Positions 12,522-20,796 are shown, counted from the stretch's first letter. The stretch is DNA of 32,568 bases from Anaerolineales bacterium (GCA_026985785.1 JALSPT010000172.1:1-32568); one strand, 5' to 3'. Notes: generated from the letters alone by a model not told the origin. Translations and numbers: made by a program.

Positions 12522-13800
12522 CAGAAGCGCCTTCCACCTCACCGGCTACCGCCACGGCCAGCCGCTCCGGGTCCAGATAGCGCCGGGCGGCCTCCAGAAT
12601 GACCTCCGGCGTGACGGCGCGCACGCGGTCGGCAAAACGGCGGTAATAATCCAATCCCAGGCCGTATCGCTCGATGGTCAGCAGCGCACCGGCCACCCCG
12701 GCATTGCTCTCGAAACTAAGCGGCAGGTTACCCACAATGCCCGCCTGCGCGTCGGCCAGTTCCTCTGCAGTCACCGGCTCGCTGACAAAGCGGCGGATCT
12801 CGGCGAGGATGAGGGCAACCGCCCGTTCCACATTGGCCGGTGCCACGCCGGCATTCACCTCCCACGGCCCGGGGCCGTAGCCGCCATGCAGTTCGGAATA
12901 GGCATAATACGCCAGGCCCGCCTGTTCGCGCACCGCGTCGCCAATGCGCCCCATCAGGCCAAAGCGCCCCAAGATGGTATTGCCCACCATCGCCGGTAGG
13001 TAATCCTCGGCAGTGCGCGCCGGCCCGGCCGCGCCCACCACCACATCACACTGGCTCTTGCCGGGAATGGGCACCGCGGCACGGGTAAGGCGCTCCAGCG
13101 GCTGCAGCGGGGGTAGCGGCGGCGGGGTGGGCTGTTCGGAATTGCGCCACTCGCCCAAGGCTGCCGCCACGGCCTCCACCGCCCGCTGCGGCTCGACTGC
13201 GCCGACCACGGCCACCACCATCCCGCGCGGCCCAAAATGGCGGCGGTGGAAGGCCTGCAAATCCTCCCGCGTGATGGCCTGGATGGTCTCAGGGTAACCG
13301 TCGTCGGGGCGGGCATAAGGATGCTCGCGATATACCAGTTGGTCGAAGGCCAGTTCGGCCATCTCGGCGGTATCCTGCGCGCGCAACGCCAAGGAAGTCA
13401 GCCACTGGGCGCGCTGCTTTTCCACCTCCTCGGCGGGGAAGGTGGGCGTTTGCAGCACCTCCGCGAGCAGATCCAGCAGCAAGGGCAGATCTTCGGCCAG
13501 GGCCTTGCCGCTAAAGCCAGTGGTGTGGGTATGGCCGCGGAAGCCCAGCCGCGCGCCGTTGGACTCCAAGAGGTCGAACAAGGCATCGAAAGTATGGCGC
13601 TCGGTGCCGCGCAGCAACATGCTGGCGGTGAAATTCGCCAGGCCGAGACGGTCGTCGCGGTCGTAAAGCGCCCCCACTTGCAGGAAGCCGCTCACCACCA
13701 CCGACGGGCTATGGAAGTTCGCGCGCGCCAGCACGGTGATGCCGTTGGAAAGCGCGACACGGAGGACATCGTCCGGGCCGGGGATGGCCTGAGAAGGCAT
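12511..13800 (-). CDS. M16-family (insulinase-like) protein lacking the HxxEH motif, probably non-catalytic
   Basis: M16 fold signatures (VSGFLQVGALYDRDDRLGLANFTASMLLRGTERHTFDAL; VREQAGLAYYAYSELHGGYGPGPWEVNAGV); Zn motif replaced. Overlaps the next gene by 11 nt. Confidence 0.85.
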   Translation of the reverse strand: MPSQAIPGPDDVLRVALSNGITVLARANFHSPSVVVSGFLQVGALYDRDDRLGLANFTASMLLRGTERHTFDALFDLLESNGARLGFRGHTHTTGFSGKALAEDLPLLLDLLAEVLQTPTFPAEEVEKQRAQWLTSLALRAQDTAEMAELAFDQLVYREHPYARPDDGYPETIQAITREDLQAFHRRHFGPRGMVVAVVGAVEPQRAVEAVAAALGEWRNSEQPTPPPLPPLQPLERLTRAAVPIPGKSQCDVVVGAAGPARTAEDYLPAMVGNTILGRFGLMGRIGDAVREQAGLAYYAYSELHGGYGPGPWEVNAGVAPANVERAVALILAEIRRFVSEPVTAEELADAQAGIVGNLPLSFESNAGVAGALLTIERYGLGLDYYRRFADRVRAVTPEVILEAARRYLDPERLAVAVAGEVEGASDDH

Positions 13801-13831
13801 CGTTCGTCTCCATTAAAGAAGGGATAAGAAA

Positions 13832-13856
13832 ACAGCCGCCTCCGATTTGCGGCTGT
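13832..13856 (-). terminator. Leader hairpin plus U-rich tract upstream of the M16 gene
   Basis: Minus strand ACAGCCGC-aaatcggag-GCGGCTGT followed by TTTCTTATCC, about 30 nt before ATG 13800. Confidence 0.45.
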
Positions 13857-14016
13857 GAGGCAAGGATATGGTACTGAGAGGCGGCAGCCATGTCAAGCAT
13901 TGGCGCCCCACGCCGTCAAAACCGGCCATTTTTCCGGGCTTGCAATCCCTCGCCAGTTGTGCTAAAGTGTAGACGTGCAGGCTGGGTAGCCGCAAGCGGG
14001 CAAGGAGGAAGGCAAC

Positions 14017-14325
14017 ATACACGACGAACTGGAGCAAATGGCCGAGAATATCCGCCGCGCGCTGAGGGCCGTTGAGCGTGCCCACGAAGAGGGGCAAAAC
14101 CTGCAGCGCGAGGCCTCGGAGGAAAGCCTGCGCCGCTATCAACGCGAACTGCAGCGCCTCCTCAAAGAGCTCCAAGCCATTGACCGCTTCATTCACAATG
14201 AAGTGGAGGTGGCTGTGGAAGACATCAGCGAGCTGGTGCATCGCGCCATCGAAGGGCATCCCTCTCCGCTGGCATACCGCCACACTCCCAAGCCGGAGAT
14301 CACATCCCAGGAAAAGGACGGTTAG
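14017..14325 (+). CDS. Small charged, probably coiled-coil protein of unknown function
   Basis: ORF (ATG at 14038) ...MAENIRRALRAVERAHEEGQNLQREASEESLRRYQRELQRLLKELQAIDRF; strong SD AAGGAGG (14002-14008) points to an upstream in-frame ATA at 14017. Confidence 0.65.
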   Translation: MHDELEQMAENIRRALRAVERAHEEGQNLQREASEESLRRYQRELQRLLKELQAIDRFIHNEVEVAVEDISELVHRAIEGHPSPLAYRHTPKPEITSQEKDG

Positions 14326-14328
14326 CCT

Positions 14329-14730
14329 ATGCCTTTCATCCTGCCTGAGTCTTTCGCTGAAGTTGCCATCGTGGAAGATGACGATGACACGGCGGAAATG
14401 CTGGCCGAAATGGTACGGCTCAGCGGGTACGAGGTGCGGCTTTATCATGGGGCACAAACGGCCATGGCGGCGTTCAGGAAGCACGCTCCTGACCTGGTGA
14501 TGCTCGACATCATGATGCCCGACATCTCAGGGCTGGAAGTGCTTCGGCACCTACGCCGCGACCCGGCTTTGCACAGCATCCCCGTGATCATCCTTTCGGC
14601 CAAAGGCACCCCCCAAGAGGTAAAAGAAGGGCTGGAGGCCGGGGCAAACATGTACCTCACCAAGCCGGTACAATTCGGTGAGGTCAAGGCCGCCTTGCAA
14701 AAATTCCTTCCTGGCGCCCCGGCAGAATGA
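14329..14730 (+). CDS. Stand-alone response regulator receiver protein
   Basis: VAIVEDDDDTAEML, LVMLDIMMPDISGLEVL, PVIILSAKG, YLTKPV. Confidence 0.92.
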   Translation: MPFILPESFAEVAIVEDDDDTAEMLAEMVRLSGYEVRLYHGAQTAMAAFRKHAPDLVMLDIMMPDISGLEVLRHLRRDPALHSIPVIILSAKGTPQEVKEGLEAGANMYLTKPVQFGEVKAALQKFLPGAPAE

Positions 14731-14748
14731 GGTTCCGTTGAGGTATTC

Positions 14749-15351
14749 ATGGGCGTATTGAGAGCCTTCATTGCCATTGATTTACCGGCAGAAGTCCGCC
14801 AAAACCTATCCAAGGTGATGCATAAACTGCAACAGGATCTGGCAGGCTACCCCATTCGCTGGGTCACGCCCGGGAACATTCACCTGACGCTGAAGTTTCT
14901 GGGCGATGTCTCCGAGCAGAACCTCAACGTCCTGACCCATTTGCTCGAGGGTGAAGTACAAACCCACCCGCCCTTTGAATTCAGCGTCGGGCAACTGGGG
15001 GCATTCCCAGATGTACGACGGCCGCGGGTCATCTGGATCGGCGTAGAGGCACCGGATGAGTTGTTTGGCTTGCAACGAGGGGTCGATCATGTCATGGCTA
15101 AACTCGGCTATGCGCGGGAGCGCCGCGCCTACCAGCCCCATCTCACCTTAGGGCGGGTGGCGCGCAACGCCAGCGGTTCCCAGTTGCGCGAGATCGGCCA
15201 TCACCTGCGAGAAACGCACGTCGGTTTCCTGGGAAGCGTTCGCGCTACCGAGGTTCACCTTTACCGTAGCGACCTGCGGCCTGAGGGACCCATTTACACC
15301 CGTTTGTTCACCTCTCAATTGAACCCCGCCGCCCCGCCGGCCATCCTGTGA
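14749..15351 (+). CDS. thpR: RNA 2',3'-cyclic phosphodiesterase (2H family)
   Basis: RAFIAIDLPAEVRQNL; paired HxTx motifs IHLTLKFLGDV and PHLTLGRV. Confidence 0.93.
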   Translation: MGVLRAFIAIDLPAEVRQNLSKVMHKLQQDLAGYPIRWVTPGNIHLTLKFLGDVSEQNLNVLTHLLEGEVQTHPPFEFSVGQLGAFPDVRRPRVIWIGVEAPDELFGLQRGVDHVMAKLGYARERRAYQPHLTLGRVARNASGSQLREIGHHLRETHVGFLGSVRATEVHLYRSDLRPEGPIYTRLFTSQLNPAAPPAIL

Positions 15352-15394
15352 AACACACGCCCTATCAATCCTTTCTCTCGTCCAAGGAGGCTCC

Positions 15395-15736
15395 TTGAAC
15401 GCGTTGACTTTTGCACATCAACTGGTTGATGCCCTGGTGGAACACAAGGGGGAGGACATCGTGTTGTTGGACATCCACGAACTGGCGCCCTTCGCCGATT
15501 ACTTTGTGATTTGCTCCGGCACCAGCGACCGGATGCTGGATGCGCTGGCGCGCGTCGCCGCCGACGAAGGGAAAAAAGCCAAAATCCCCGGACGGATAGA
15601 AGGCACAGCCCGTTCAGGTTGGGTGCTGATCGATTTTGGGGAGGTCGTCGTGCATCTTTTCTCCCCCGATTTACGGGCCTATTATCGCCTGGAGGATCTG
15701 TGGGGAGACGGCCAGGTTTTGTTGCACGTCCAGTAA
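15395..15736 (+). CDS. rsfS: Ribosome silencing factor RsfS
   Basis: DIVLLDIHELAPFADYFVICSGTSDRMLDALARVAADEG...GWVLIDFGEVVVHLFSPDLRAYYRLEDLWGDG; TTG start after AAGGAGG. Confidence 0.93.
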   Translation: MNALTFAHQLVDALVEHKGEDIVLLDIHELAPFADYFVICSGTSDRMLDALARVAADEGKKAKIPGRIEGTARSGWVLIDFGEVVVHLFSPDLRAYYRLEDLWGDGQVLLHVQ

Positions 15737-15874
15737 CCCCTCCAAGAAGCCATTGCCCCAAACGCCACACACGCGGCAACACCACTCCTCTTGCCACCAA
15801 CAGACGAGCGCGCTATAATCAGCGTGCCCATCGAGGCAGGTTTTGTGAACTTTCTGGTGGGACGAGGTGCTGCT

Positions 15875-16198
15875 ATGCCGGTTTACACTTACCGTTGTGA
15901 CGCGTGTGGTTTTACCTTCGACCAACGACTGGGATTCAACGATGCTCCCCCAACCCGCTGTCCCGAATGCGGTGCGGAGGCATTGTATCGCGTCTACAAG
16001 CCGGTGGGCATCGTGTTCAAAGGCTCTGGCTTTTACGCCACCGATCACCGCTCACCCTCCGGCACGAAAACCAGCGGCAACGGGAAAGAGCCAACCGCCA
16101 AAACGGAACAAAAAGCCGAAAGCAGCGCCGAGAAAAGCCCGGCAGCCAACAAAAAAGGCGAAGCCAAAGCCACCCCAAAGGCCACAACCACAGCGTAG
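15875..16198 (+). CDS. FmdB-family zinc ribbon protein
   Basis: MPVYTYRCDACGFTFDQRLGF...PTRCPECGAEALYRVYKPVGIVFKGSGFYATDHR with Lys/Ala-rich tail. Confidence 0.9.
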   Translation: MPVYTYRCDACGFTFDQRLGFNDAPPTRCPECGAEALYRVYKPVGIVFKGSGFYATDHRSPSGTKTSGNGKEPTAKTEQKAESSAEKSPAANKKGEAKATPKATTTA

Positions 16199-16280
16199 GC
16201 ACCTCCTTCGTCGTCGCGCTGTCCAAGACATCGTGGAAAAGCGTTGCACGGATAGCCTGCAAGGGGGCATTCCACCCGCG

Positions 16281-16496
16281 CAGGGCTTTTCAATAATAGC
16301 CAAATCTATCGCATTTTGCCGCGCCAAGGCTGATCTCACCCATCCCCCAGCCGCCTGACGGCGGCTTTCCCCCTTCCCTCTCTTAGTAAGAGAGGGAAGG
16401 GGGTGCCCAAAAAGCGCAAAATGCGCTTTTTGGGCGGGGGTTAGGAGAGATCTTCGTCTCTGGAGTAACCAAGTGCAAGACTTTTGAAAAGCCCTG
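16281..16496. mobile_element. MITE-like non-autonomous element, 216 bp
   Basis: TIRs CAGGGCTTTTCAA (16281-16293) / TTGAAAAGCCCTG (16484-16496), directly flanked by CCACCCGCG at 16272-16280 and 16497-16505; no coding capacity; internal hairpins 16369-16403 and 16405-16435. Confidence 0.8.
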
Positions 16497-16537
16497 CCAC
16501 CCGCGCAGGGTGAGCCCATCCCTCTCCCTGCCCATGG

Positions 16538-16543
16538 TATAAT
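16538..16543 (+). promoter_or_regulatory. -10 box TATAAT, 6 nt upstream of ATG 16550
   Basis: TGGTATAAT-CGCTCC-ATG; no SD. Confidence 0.65.
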
Positions 16544-16549
16544 CGCTCC

Positions 16550-17290
16550 ATGGCAAAGAAAAAACCTCTACCTCCAAGCACCAGCCAACCGCTGGTGGTA
16601 AGTGCTTTTTACGCCTTCATCGTGGTGGCCTTCGGGGCAGGGTTGCTGGCAGGCTATTTGCTGTGGGGGGGAAATCACCCCGCCCCTCAGCAGCAGACTG
16701 CGGCTGCCCAGCAACAGCCCCAGGCGCAAAACCAGCCCAACGGCACTCCCACCGCCGCCAAACGCTATGACGTCGACACCGACGACGACCCCAGCATCGG
16801 CCCCAAAACCGCGCCGGTTACCATCATCGAGTTCTCCGATTACCAATGCCCCTACTGCCGCCGTTGGGCCGAGCAGGTCGAAGGGGAATTGCTCAAAACT
16901 TACGGCGACAAAATCCGCATCGTGTACCGCGATTTCCCCCTCACCAGCATCCACCCCGAAGCATTGCCCGCCGCCGAAGCCGCCAACTGCGCCGGCGAGC
17001 AGGGAAAATACTGGGAATACCACGACGCCCTCTTTGGGCGCAAGCATGGCCTGGGGCACGACGCCTACCTGGCCTATGCCAAAGACCTGGGGCTGAACAT
17101 GGCACAGTTCACCCAGTGCCTGGACGAACACCGCTATCAGGATGAGATCAAAGCCGACCAGCAATATGCCATGCAACTGGGTGTGCGCTCGACGCCGACC
17201 TTTTTCATCAACGGCATCCCGGTGGTCGGTGCCCAGCCCTTCTCGGTGTTCAAGCAAATCATCGACAAAGAACTCAAGAACGCCCAGTAA
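16550..17290 (+). CDS. Membrane-anchored DsbA-family thiol:disulfide oxidoreductase
   Basis: N-terminal TM segment; TIIEFSDYQCPYCRRWAEQVEGELLKTYGDKIRIVYRDFPL; cis-Pro region GVRSTPTFFINGIPVVGAQPF. Confidence 0.93.
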   Translation: MAKKKPLPPSTSQPLVVSAFYAFIVVAFGAGLLAGYLLWGGNHPAPQQQTAAAQQQPQAQNQPNGTPTAAKRYDVDTDDDPSIGPKTAPVTIIEFSDYQCPYCRRWAEQVEGELLKTYGDKIRIVYRDFPLTSIHPEALPAAEAANCAGEQGKYWEYHDALFGRKHGLGHDAYLAYAKDLGLNMAQFTQCLDEHRYQDEIKADQQYAMQLGVRSTPTFFINGIPVVGAQPFSVFKQIIDKELKNAQ

Positions 17291-17308
17291 CCCTCCCCCT
17301 CCCCCACG

Positions 17309-17340
17309 CAGCCCCATCGTTCAGGTGGGGCTGTTTTGCT
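17309..17340 (+). terminator. Rho-independent terminator of the DsbA-like gene
   Basis: CAGCCCCA-tcgttcagg-TGGGGCTG followed by TTTTGCTTTT; overlaps the stop codon of rsmA. Confidence 0.8.
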
Positions 17341-18166
17341 TTTGCAAAAAAGCCGCCGTCAACACCGCCCACTCTTCCAACTTCAAGGTTTCCGCCCGGC
17401 GCGTGGGCGCTATCTCGGCAGCACGGAGCAATCCCTCCGCCTCAGACGGTGCACACCCCAAACCGGCAGCCAGGGCGTTGCGCAACGTTTTGCGGCGCTG
17501 AGCGAACCCGGCTTTTGCCAGCCGGAAAAAAGCCGAAAGATGCGCTTCGGGAATACGGGGCTGGGGAAAAATCTCCACCCGCACCACCGCCGAGTCCACC
17601 TTGGGACGGGGGTAAAAAGCCCCGCCTGGAATGCGGGCAGCAATGCGGGGCTGACCAAACACCTGCACACTGAGCGCCAGCAGGCTCATGTGCGGCGGCG
17701 TGGCGGCAATGCGCTGGGCAACCTCCCGTTGTACGGTGAGCACCACGCGTTGAGGGCGCGCCGCCGCGGTCAGCAGATGACGAATGACCGCCGAAGTGAT
17801 GTAGTACGGGATGTTGGCCACCACCACGTAAGGTTCTCCCCCCATCAACCCGGCAGGATCATGCTGCAAAACATCCCCAAATACCAAACGGACATTGGCA
17901 TAAGGACGCAGAACTTCCTCCAGCGCCGGTTGCAGGCGAGCATCCAGTTCTACAGCCACCACCCGGCGGGCGCGCTGCGCCAGCAAGCGGGTAAGGCTGC
18001 CCACCCCCGGCCCGATTTCAAGCACGGCTTCATCCCCCCGCAGTTCGGCAGCAGCCACCACCCGCCGCAAGGCGCTTGCGCTGACCAAAAAATTCTGCCC
18101 CAAGCGACGATCGGGGCGCAGGCCGTAACGACGCAGCAGGGCAGGTAGGTTCAGGGCAGAATCCAC
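17321..18166 (-). CDS. rsmA: 16S rRNA (adenine(1518)/(1519)-N6)-dimethyltransferase
   Basis: LRPDRRLGQNFLVSASALRRVV, VLEIGPGVGSLTRLLAQRARRVVAVELD, VVANIPYYITSAVI. GTG start at 18166 proposed (GGAG 8 nt upstream); the ATG at 18226 is inside the upstream gene. Confidence 0.93.
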   Translation of the reverse strand: MDSALNLPALLRRYGLRPDRRLGQNFLVSASALRRVVAAAELRGDEAVLEIGPGVGSLTRLLAQRARRVVAVELDARLQPALEEVLRPYANVRLVFGDVLQHDPAGLMGGEPYVVVANIPYYITSAVIRHLLTAAARPQRVVLTVQREVAQRIAATPPHMSLLALSVQVFGQPRIAARIPGGAFYPRPKVDSAVVRVEIFPQPRIPEAHLSAFFRLAKAGFAQRRKTLRNALAAGLGCAPSEAEGLLRAAEIAPTRRAETLKLEEWAVLTAAFLQKQNSPT

Positions 18167-19404
18167 GGAATTTGCTCCGGCGGGGGCGGGGGTGCGACGA
18201 AACACAACGTCGTCCACTGATGCCACGATTGATAATCGTCATCCGAATAGCCCAAATCGATCCACGCACGGCCAGGGATGCCCCCGCCGATGTCGGCAAT
18301 CACCCCAAAACCGTAGCCCGGCACGTACACTTTTTGCCCCCCCATGTAGGCATACCACGAGCGCTTGACGGCCACGATGCCCTTGCGCAACGTCATCCCG
18401 CTGAACGTGCGGTCGGAACAGTAGTCCACCCCCAGCCGACACGGCGAATACGAAGTTGCATACACCCGCACGATGCGCCAACACGTCACCGGGCCATCGG
18501 GCGTTTGCAGCGTTTGGGGCACGATTTTGGTGCCATAGCCCACGATGCGCGGCTTGGGCGGCTGCGCCAGCCAGGCGTCTTCCACTGTCCGCGCCACCTC
18601 GACGCCATCTTGGTAACGCACCCGTACCCGCTGCACCTGCAAGCCATAGGTTCCCTTCTGCACCACCTTGACCGTGTCCAGCGGCACATCGGGCAGCGGC
18701 TGGGTCTTGGTAGCGAACGCCACGGGCAATTGGCGCAGCACGACGGTTTCCCACACGCGATGGAAGGTGACGAGCGCCTGTGCGCCGGTAGGCAAGGGCG
18801 CGGTATCCTCAGGGGCGGTCGTTTCCAACCCCTGAGGGGCAAGGCGAGCAGCGGCCAAAGCCTCGCCCACCGTGGCCGAGGTGCTGTAAAGGCGCAGTGT
18901 ACGCCTGCCAACGCGCACGGAGAGCGGGCGGGCACGCGTCAGGGTGACGTGGAGGGGGGCCGTCAGCCAAGTCGATGCTTCCGGGCGTAAACGGTCGGCT
19001 TCGGACAAGACGATGCCTTGCGCCCACAGGGCTTCTGCCAGGGTGGGCGCCGTCGTGCTCAAACGCACACTTTTGCCGCCGGTTCTCAGCGTGATGGGCA
19101 CCGCGGCGCGAAGTTGGATCACCGGCGGCACTTTTCCTTGCGGCAACGCCTGGTTTGCCCCCCAACGCCGGCCATCGACGGTGATTTCGCTGCCATCTGG
19201 CGCGGCCATACCCGCCGCCTTCAATGCCTCGGCAGGGGTCGTCGCCCCAGCCGCCCACGCTACACGTTCCGCACTTACCACCCACGCCCCACGCGCGGGC
19301 GTTCCCCTCGCTGCTGCGGCGTCGCCGAGATGTCCCCACACCCCCACAAAAACGGCCAGCAGCACCGCGACGAACACCGGCCACCGCCGCCAATGCATCG
19401 CCAC
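18151..19404 (-). CDS. YabE-like secreted protein: DUF348 repeats, G5-like region, C-terminal 3D domain
   Basis: N-terminal TM/signal; repeated ubiquitin-like segments (TLAEALWAQGIVLSEADRL; TVGEALAAARLAPQG); VQKGTYGLQVQRVRVRYQDGVEVARTV; 3D domain VYVPGYGFGVIADIGGGIPGRAWIDLGY. Confidence 0.85.
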   Translation of the reverse strand: MAMHWRRWPVFVAVLLAVFVGVWGHLGDAAAARGTPARGAWVVSAERVAWAAGATTPAEALKAAGMAAPDGSEITVDGRRWGANQALPQGKVPPVIQLRAAVPITLRTGGKSVRLSTTAPTLAEALWAQGIVLSEADRLRPEASTWLTAPLHVTLTRARPLSVRVGRRTLRLYSTSATVGEALAAARLAPQGLETTAPEDTAPLPTGAQALVTFHRVWETVVLRQLPVAFATKTQPLPDVPLDTVKVVQKGTYGLQVQRVRVRYQDGVEVARTVEDAWLAQPPKPRIVGYGTKIVPQTLQTPDGPVTCWRIVRVYATSYSPCRLGVDYCSDRTFSGMTLRKGIVAVKRSWYAYMGGQKVYVPGYGFGVIADIGGGIPGRAWIDLGYSDDDYQSWHQWTTLCFVAPPPPPEQIPWILP

Positions 19405-19416
19405 AATATCACTTCG

Positions 19417-19548
19417 TCACTTGATGAGGGTAATCACAAAGGAAAGGATGATCAACGCCCCAATGGCTGCCATCACAATCTGCTGGCGGCGCATAGCACG
19501 CTGCTGAGCCTTGCTCAGTTTGTTCTTCTTGGACTTGCTTTTGGCCAT
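19417..19548 (-). CDS. Small single-TM protein, unknown function (43 aa)
   Basis: GGAGGTGTCTTATGGCC start; MAKSKSKKNKLSKAQQRAMRRQQIVMAAIGALIILSFVITLIK. Confidence 0.65.
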   Translation of the reverse strand: MAKSKSKKNKLSKAQQRAMRRQQIVMAAIGALIILSFVITLIK

Positions 19549-19612
19549 AAGACACCTCCGAGGCCGAATTTTACCATGGCGCCTCGGGCGTAGCCCCATC
19601 CACTGCGCAGGG

Positions 19613-19969
19613 TTAGCAAGGAGGGGCTTCTCCAAGATCTCTCAAAATCTGACAGATAGCCCGTTTCAGTACAGGAATATCTTGCTCCGCTGTAGCCCAT
19701 ACGAGATCCACATCTACCCCAAAGTAATCGTGTATCAACTTGTTTCGCATGTCCACAATATCCCGCCACGGCACCGAGTACATCTCCTTCAACTCAGCGG
19801 ACATGCGCTTGGTAGCCTCGCCAATTATCTCCAACTGCCGAATTACCCCATCTTGGAGTAATTCTGCCCTGGTAAACTCTTCCGCTGTCACCCCCGCCAA
19901 ATAGCGCTCTATGCGCTCGATCGCGTCCAAAATGTGCCGCAGGTAAACCCTGTCCTCATGTGTTTTCAT
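19613..19969 (-). CDS. hepT: HepT-like toxin (DUF86)
   Basis: [15 protein letters not shown]...[15 protein letters not shown] with RX4HXY motif; follows and overlaps mntA. Confidence 0.9.
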   Translation of the reverse strand: MKTHEDRVYLRHILDAIERIERYLAGVTAEEFTRAELLQDGVIRQLEIIGEATKRMSAELKEMYSVPWRDIVDMRNKLIHDYFGVDVDLVWATAEQDIPVLKRAICQILRDLGEAPPC

Positions 19970-20279
19970 ACATCACCCGCGCCTCGCCAACCACCTGGGA
20001 ACGCATATAGGGGCTGAGTGCCTTCTCGGTCACAAGGTCGACAGGCCTTCCCAACACTTCGGACAACTCCCGTTGCAAACGCACGAGGTGCAACAGAGTC
20101 ACCGGCTCGGTAAATTCTACCAACAAATCTATATCGCTGCCCTTTCCCGCTGAGCCTCGGGCAACTGACCCAAAAACCCGCAACGAGCGCACCCGATAAC
20201 GCCGGCAAATTGCATCAATTTCGCCCGCGTGGGTAGAAAAAAGCATCAGGGAAGATGGTGCAAGGTTGTCGTTGCTCAT
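19956..20279 (-). CDS. mntA: MntA-like minimal nucleotidyltransferase antitoxin
   Basis: [27 protein letters not shown] (GSX10DXD); start MSNDNLA at 20279. Confidence 0.9.
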   Translation of the reverse strand: MSNDNLAPSSLMLFSTHAGEIDAICRRYRVRSLRVFGSVARGSAGKGSDIDLLVEFTEPVTLLHLVRLQRELSEVLGRPVDLVTEKALSPYMRSQVVGEARVMYENT

Positions 20280-20285
20280 GTCTCT

Positions 20286-20291
20286 ATTGTA
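20286..20291 (-). promoter_or_regulatory. -10 box TACAAT, 6 nt upstream of mntA ATG
   Basis: Minus strand TACAAT-AGAGAC-ATG. Confidence 0.55.
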
Positions 20292-20347
20292 CTCGAAAAA
20301 CCTCACCCTACGGAATCCGCAAAACCCACAACCGGACCGCCCATTTG

Positions 20348-20707
20348 CTACCCCTCGAGCGCCCGTTCCAACTCCTCCAAGACCACCGGTTTGGTGAGAT
20401 AAGCGTTCGCCCCCAGCCCCAACAGGCGCTTGCGCTCGGTTTCGGCAAATTCCGACGTCAGCATGACCACCCGCACGTGCTCCCAGCGGGAGCGGCTGCG
20501 CACAAATTCGAGAAATTCATCCCCGCCCACGTGCGGCATGTTGAGATCCAGCAAGATGACATCGGGGGGCGCCTCTCGCAGCAAGGCTCGCCCAGCAGCC
20601 CGCGGAGAGAGGAAAATGCGGTAGCGCCAGCCCAACAGGCTCAACATCAGCCCAATGGCTTCGGCCATTTCACGATCGTCGTCCACAATCCACGCCACAC
20701 CGGGCAT
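20348..20707 (-). CDS. Stand-alone response regulator receiver protein
   Basis: VAWIVDDDREMAEAIG, VILLDLNMPHVGGDEFL, VVMLTSE, YLTKPV; SD AGGAG. Confidence 0.92.
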   Translation of the reverse strand: MPGVAWIVDDDREMAEAIGLMLSLLGWRYRIFLSPRAAGRALLREAPPDVILLDLNMPHVGGDEFLEFVRSRSRWEHVRVVMLTSEFAETERKRLLGLGANAYLTKPVVLEELERALEG

Positions 20708-20796
20708 AAAACTTCTCCTGGGCAGAAGGATACCAGTACCTCAATTGTACTCCAAAGCGTCGTTGGTGTCGGCAGCAGGTCTTGGGTGTTCGCTGG

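Noticed and set aside
15791-15874. N-terminal extension of the FmdB protein
   Set aside because: The TATAAT at 15814-15819 lies inside it, and FmdB proteins characteristically start MPxYxYxC, so ATG 15875 is preferred.
16506-16517. Second copy of the MITE beginning CAGGG right after the duplication
   Set aside because: Similarity ends after 5 nt (CAGGGTGAGC versus CAGGGCTTTT); probably chance.
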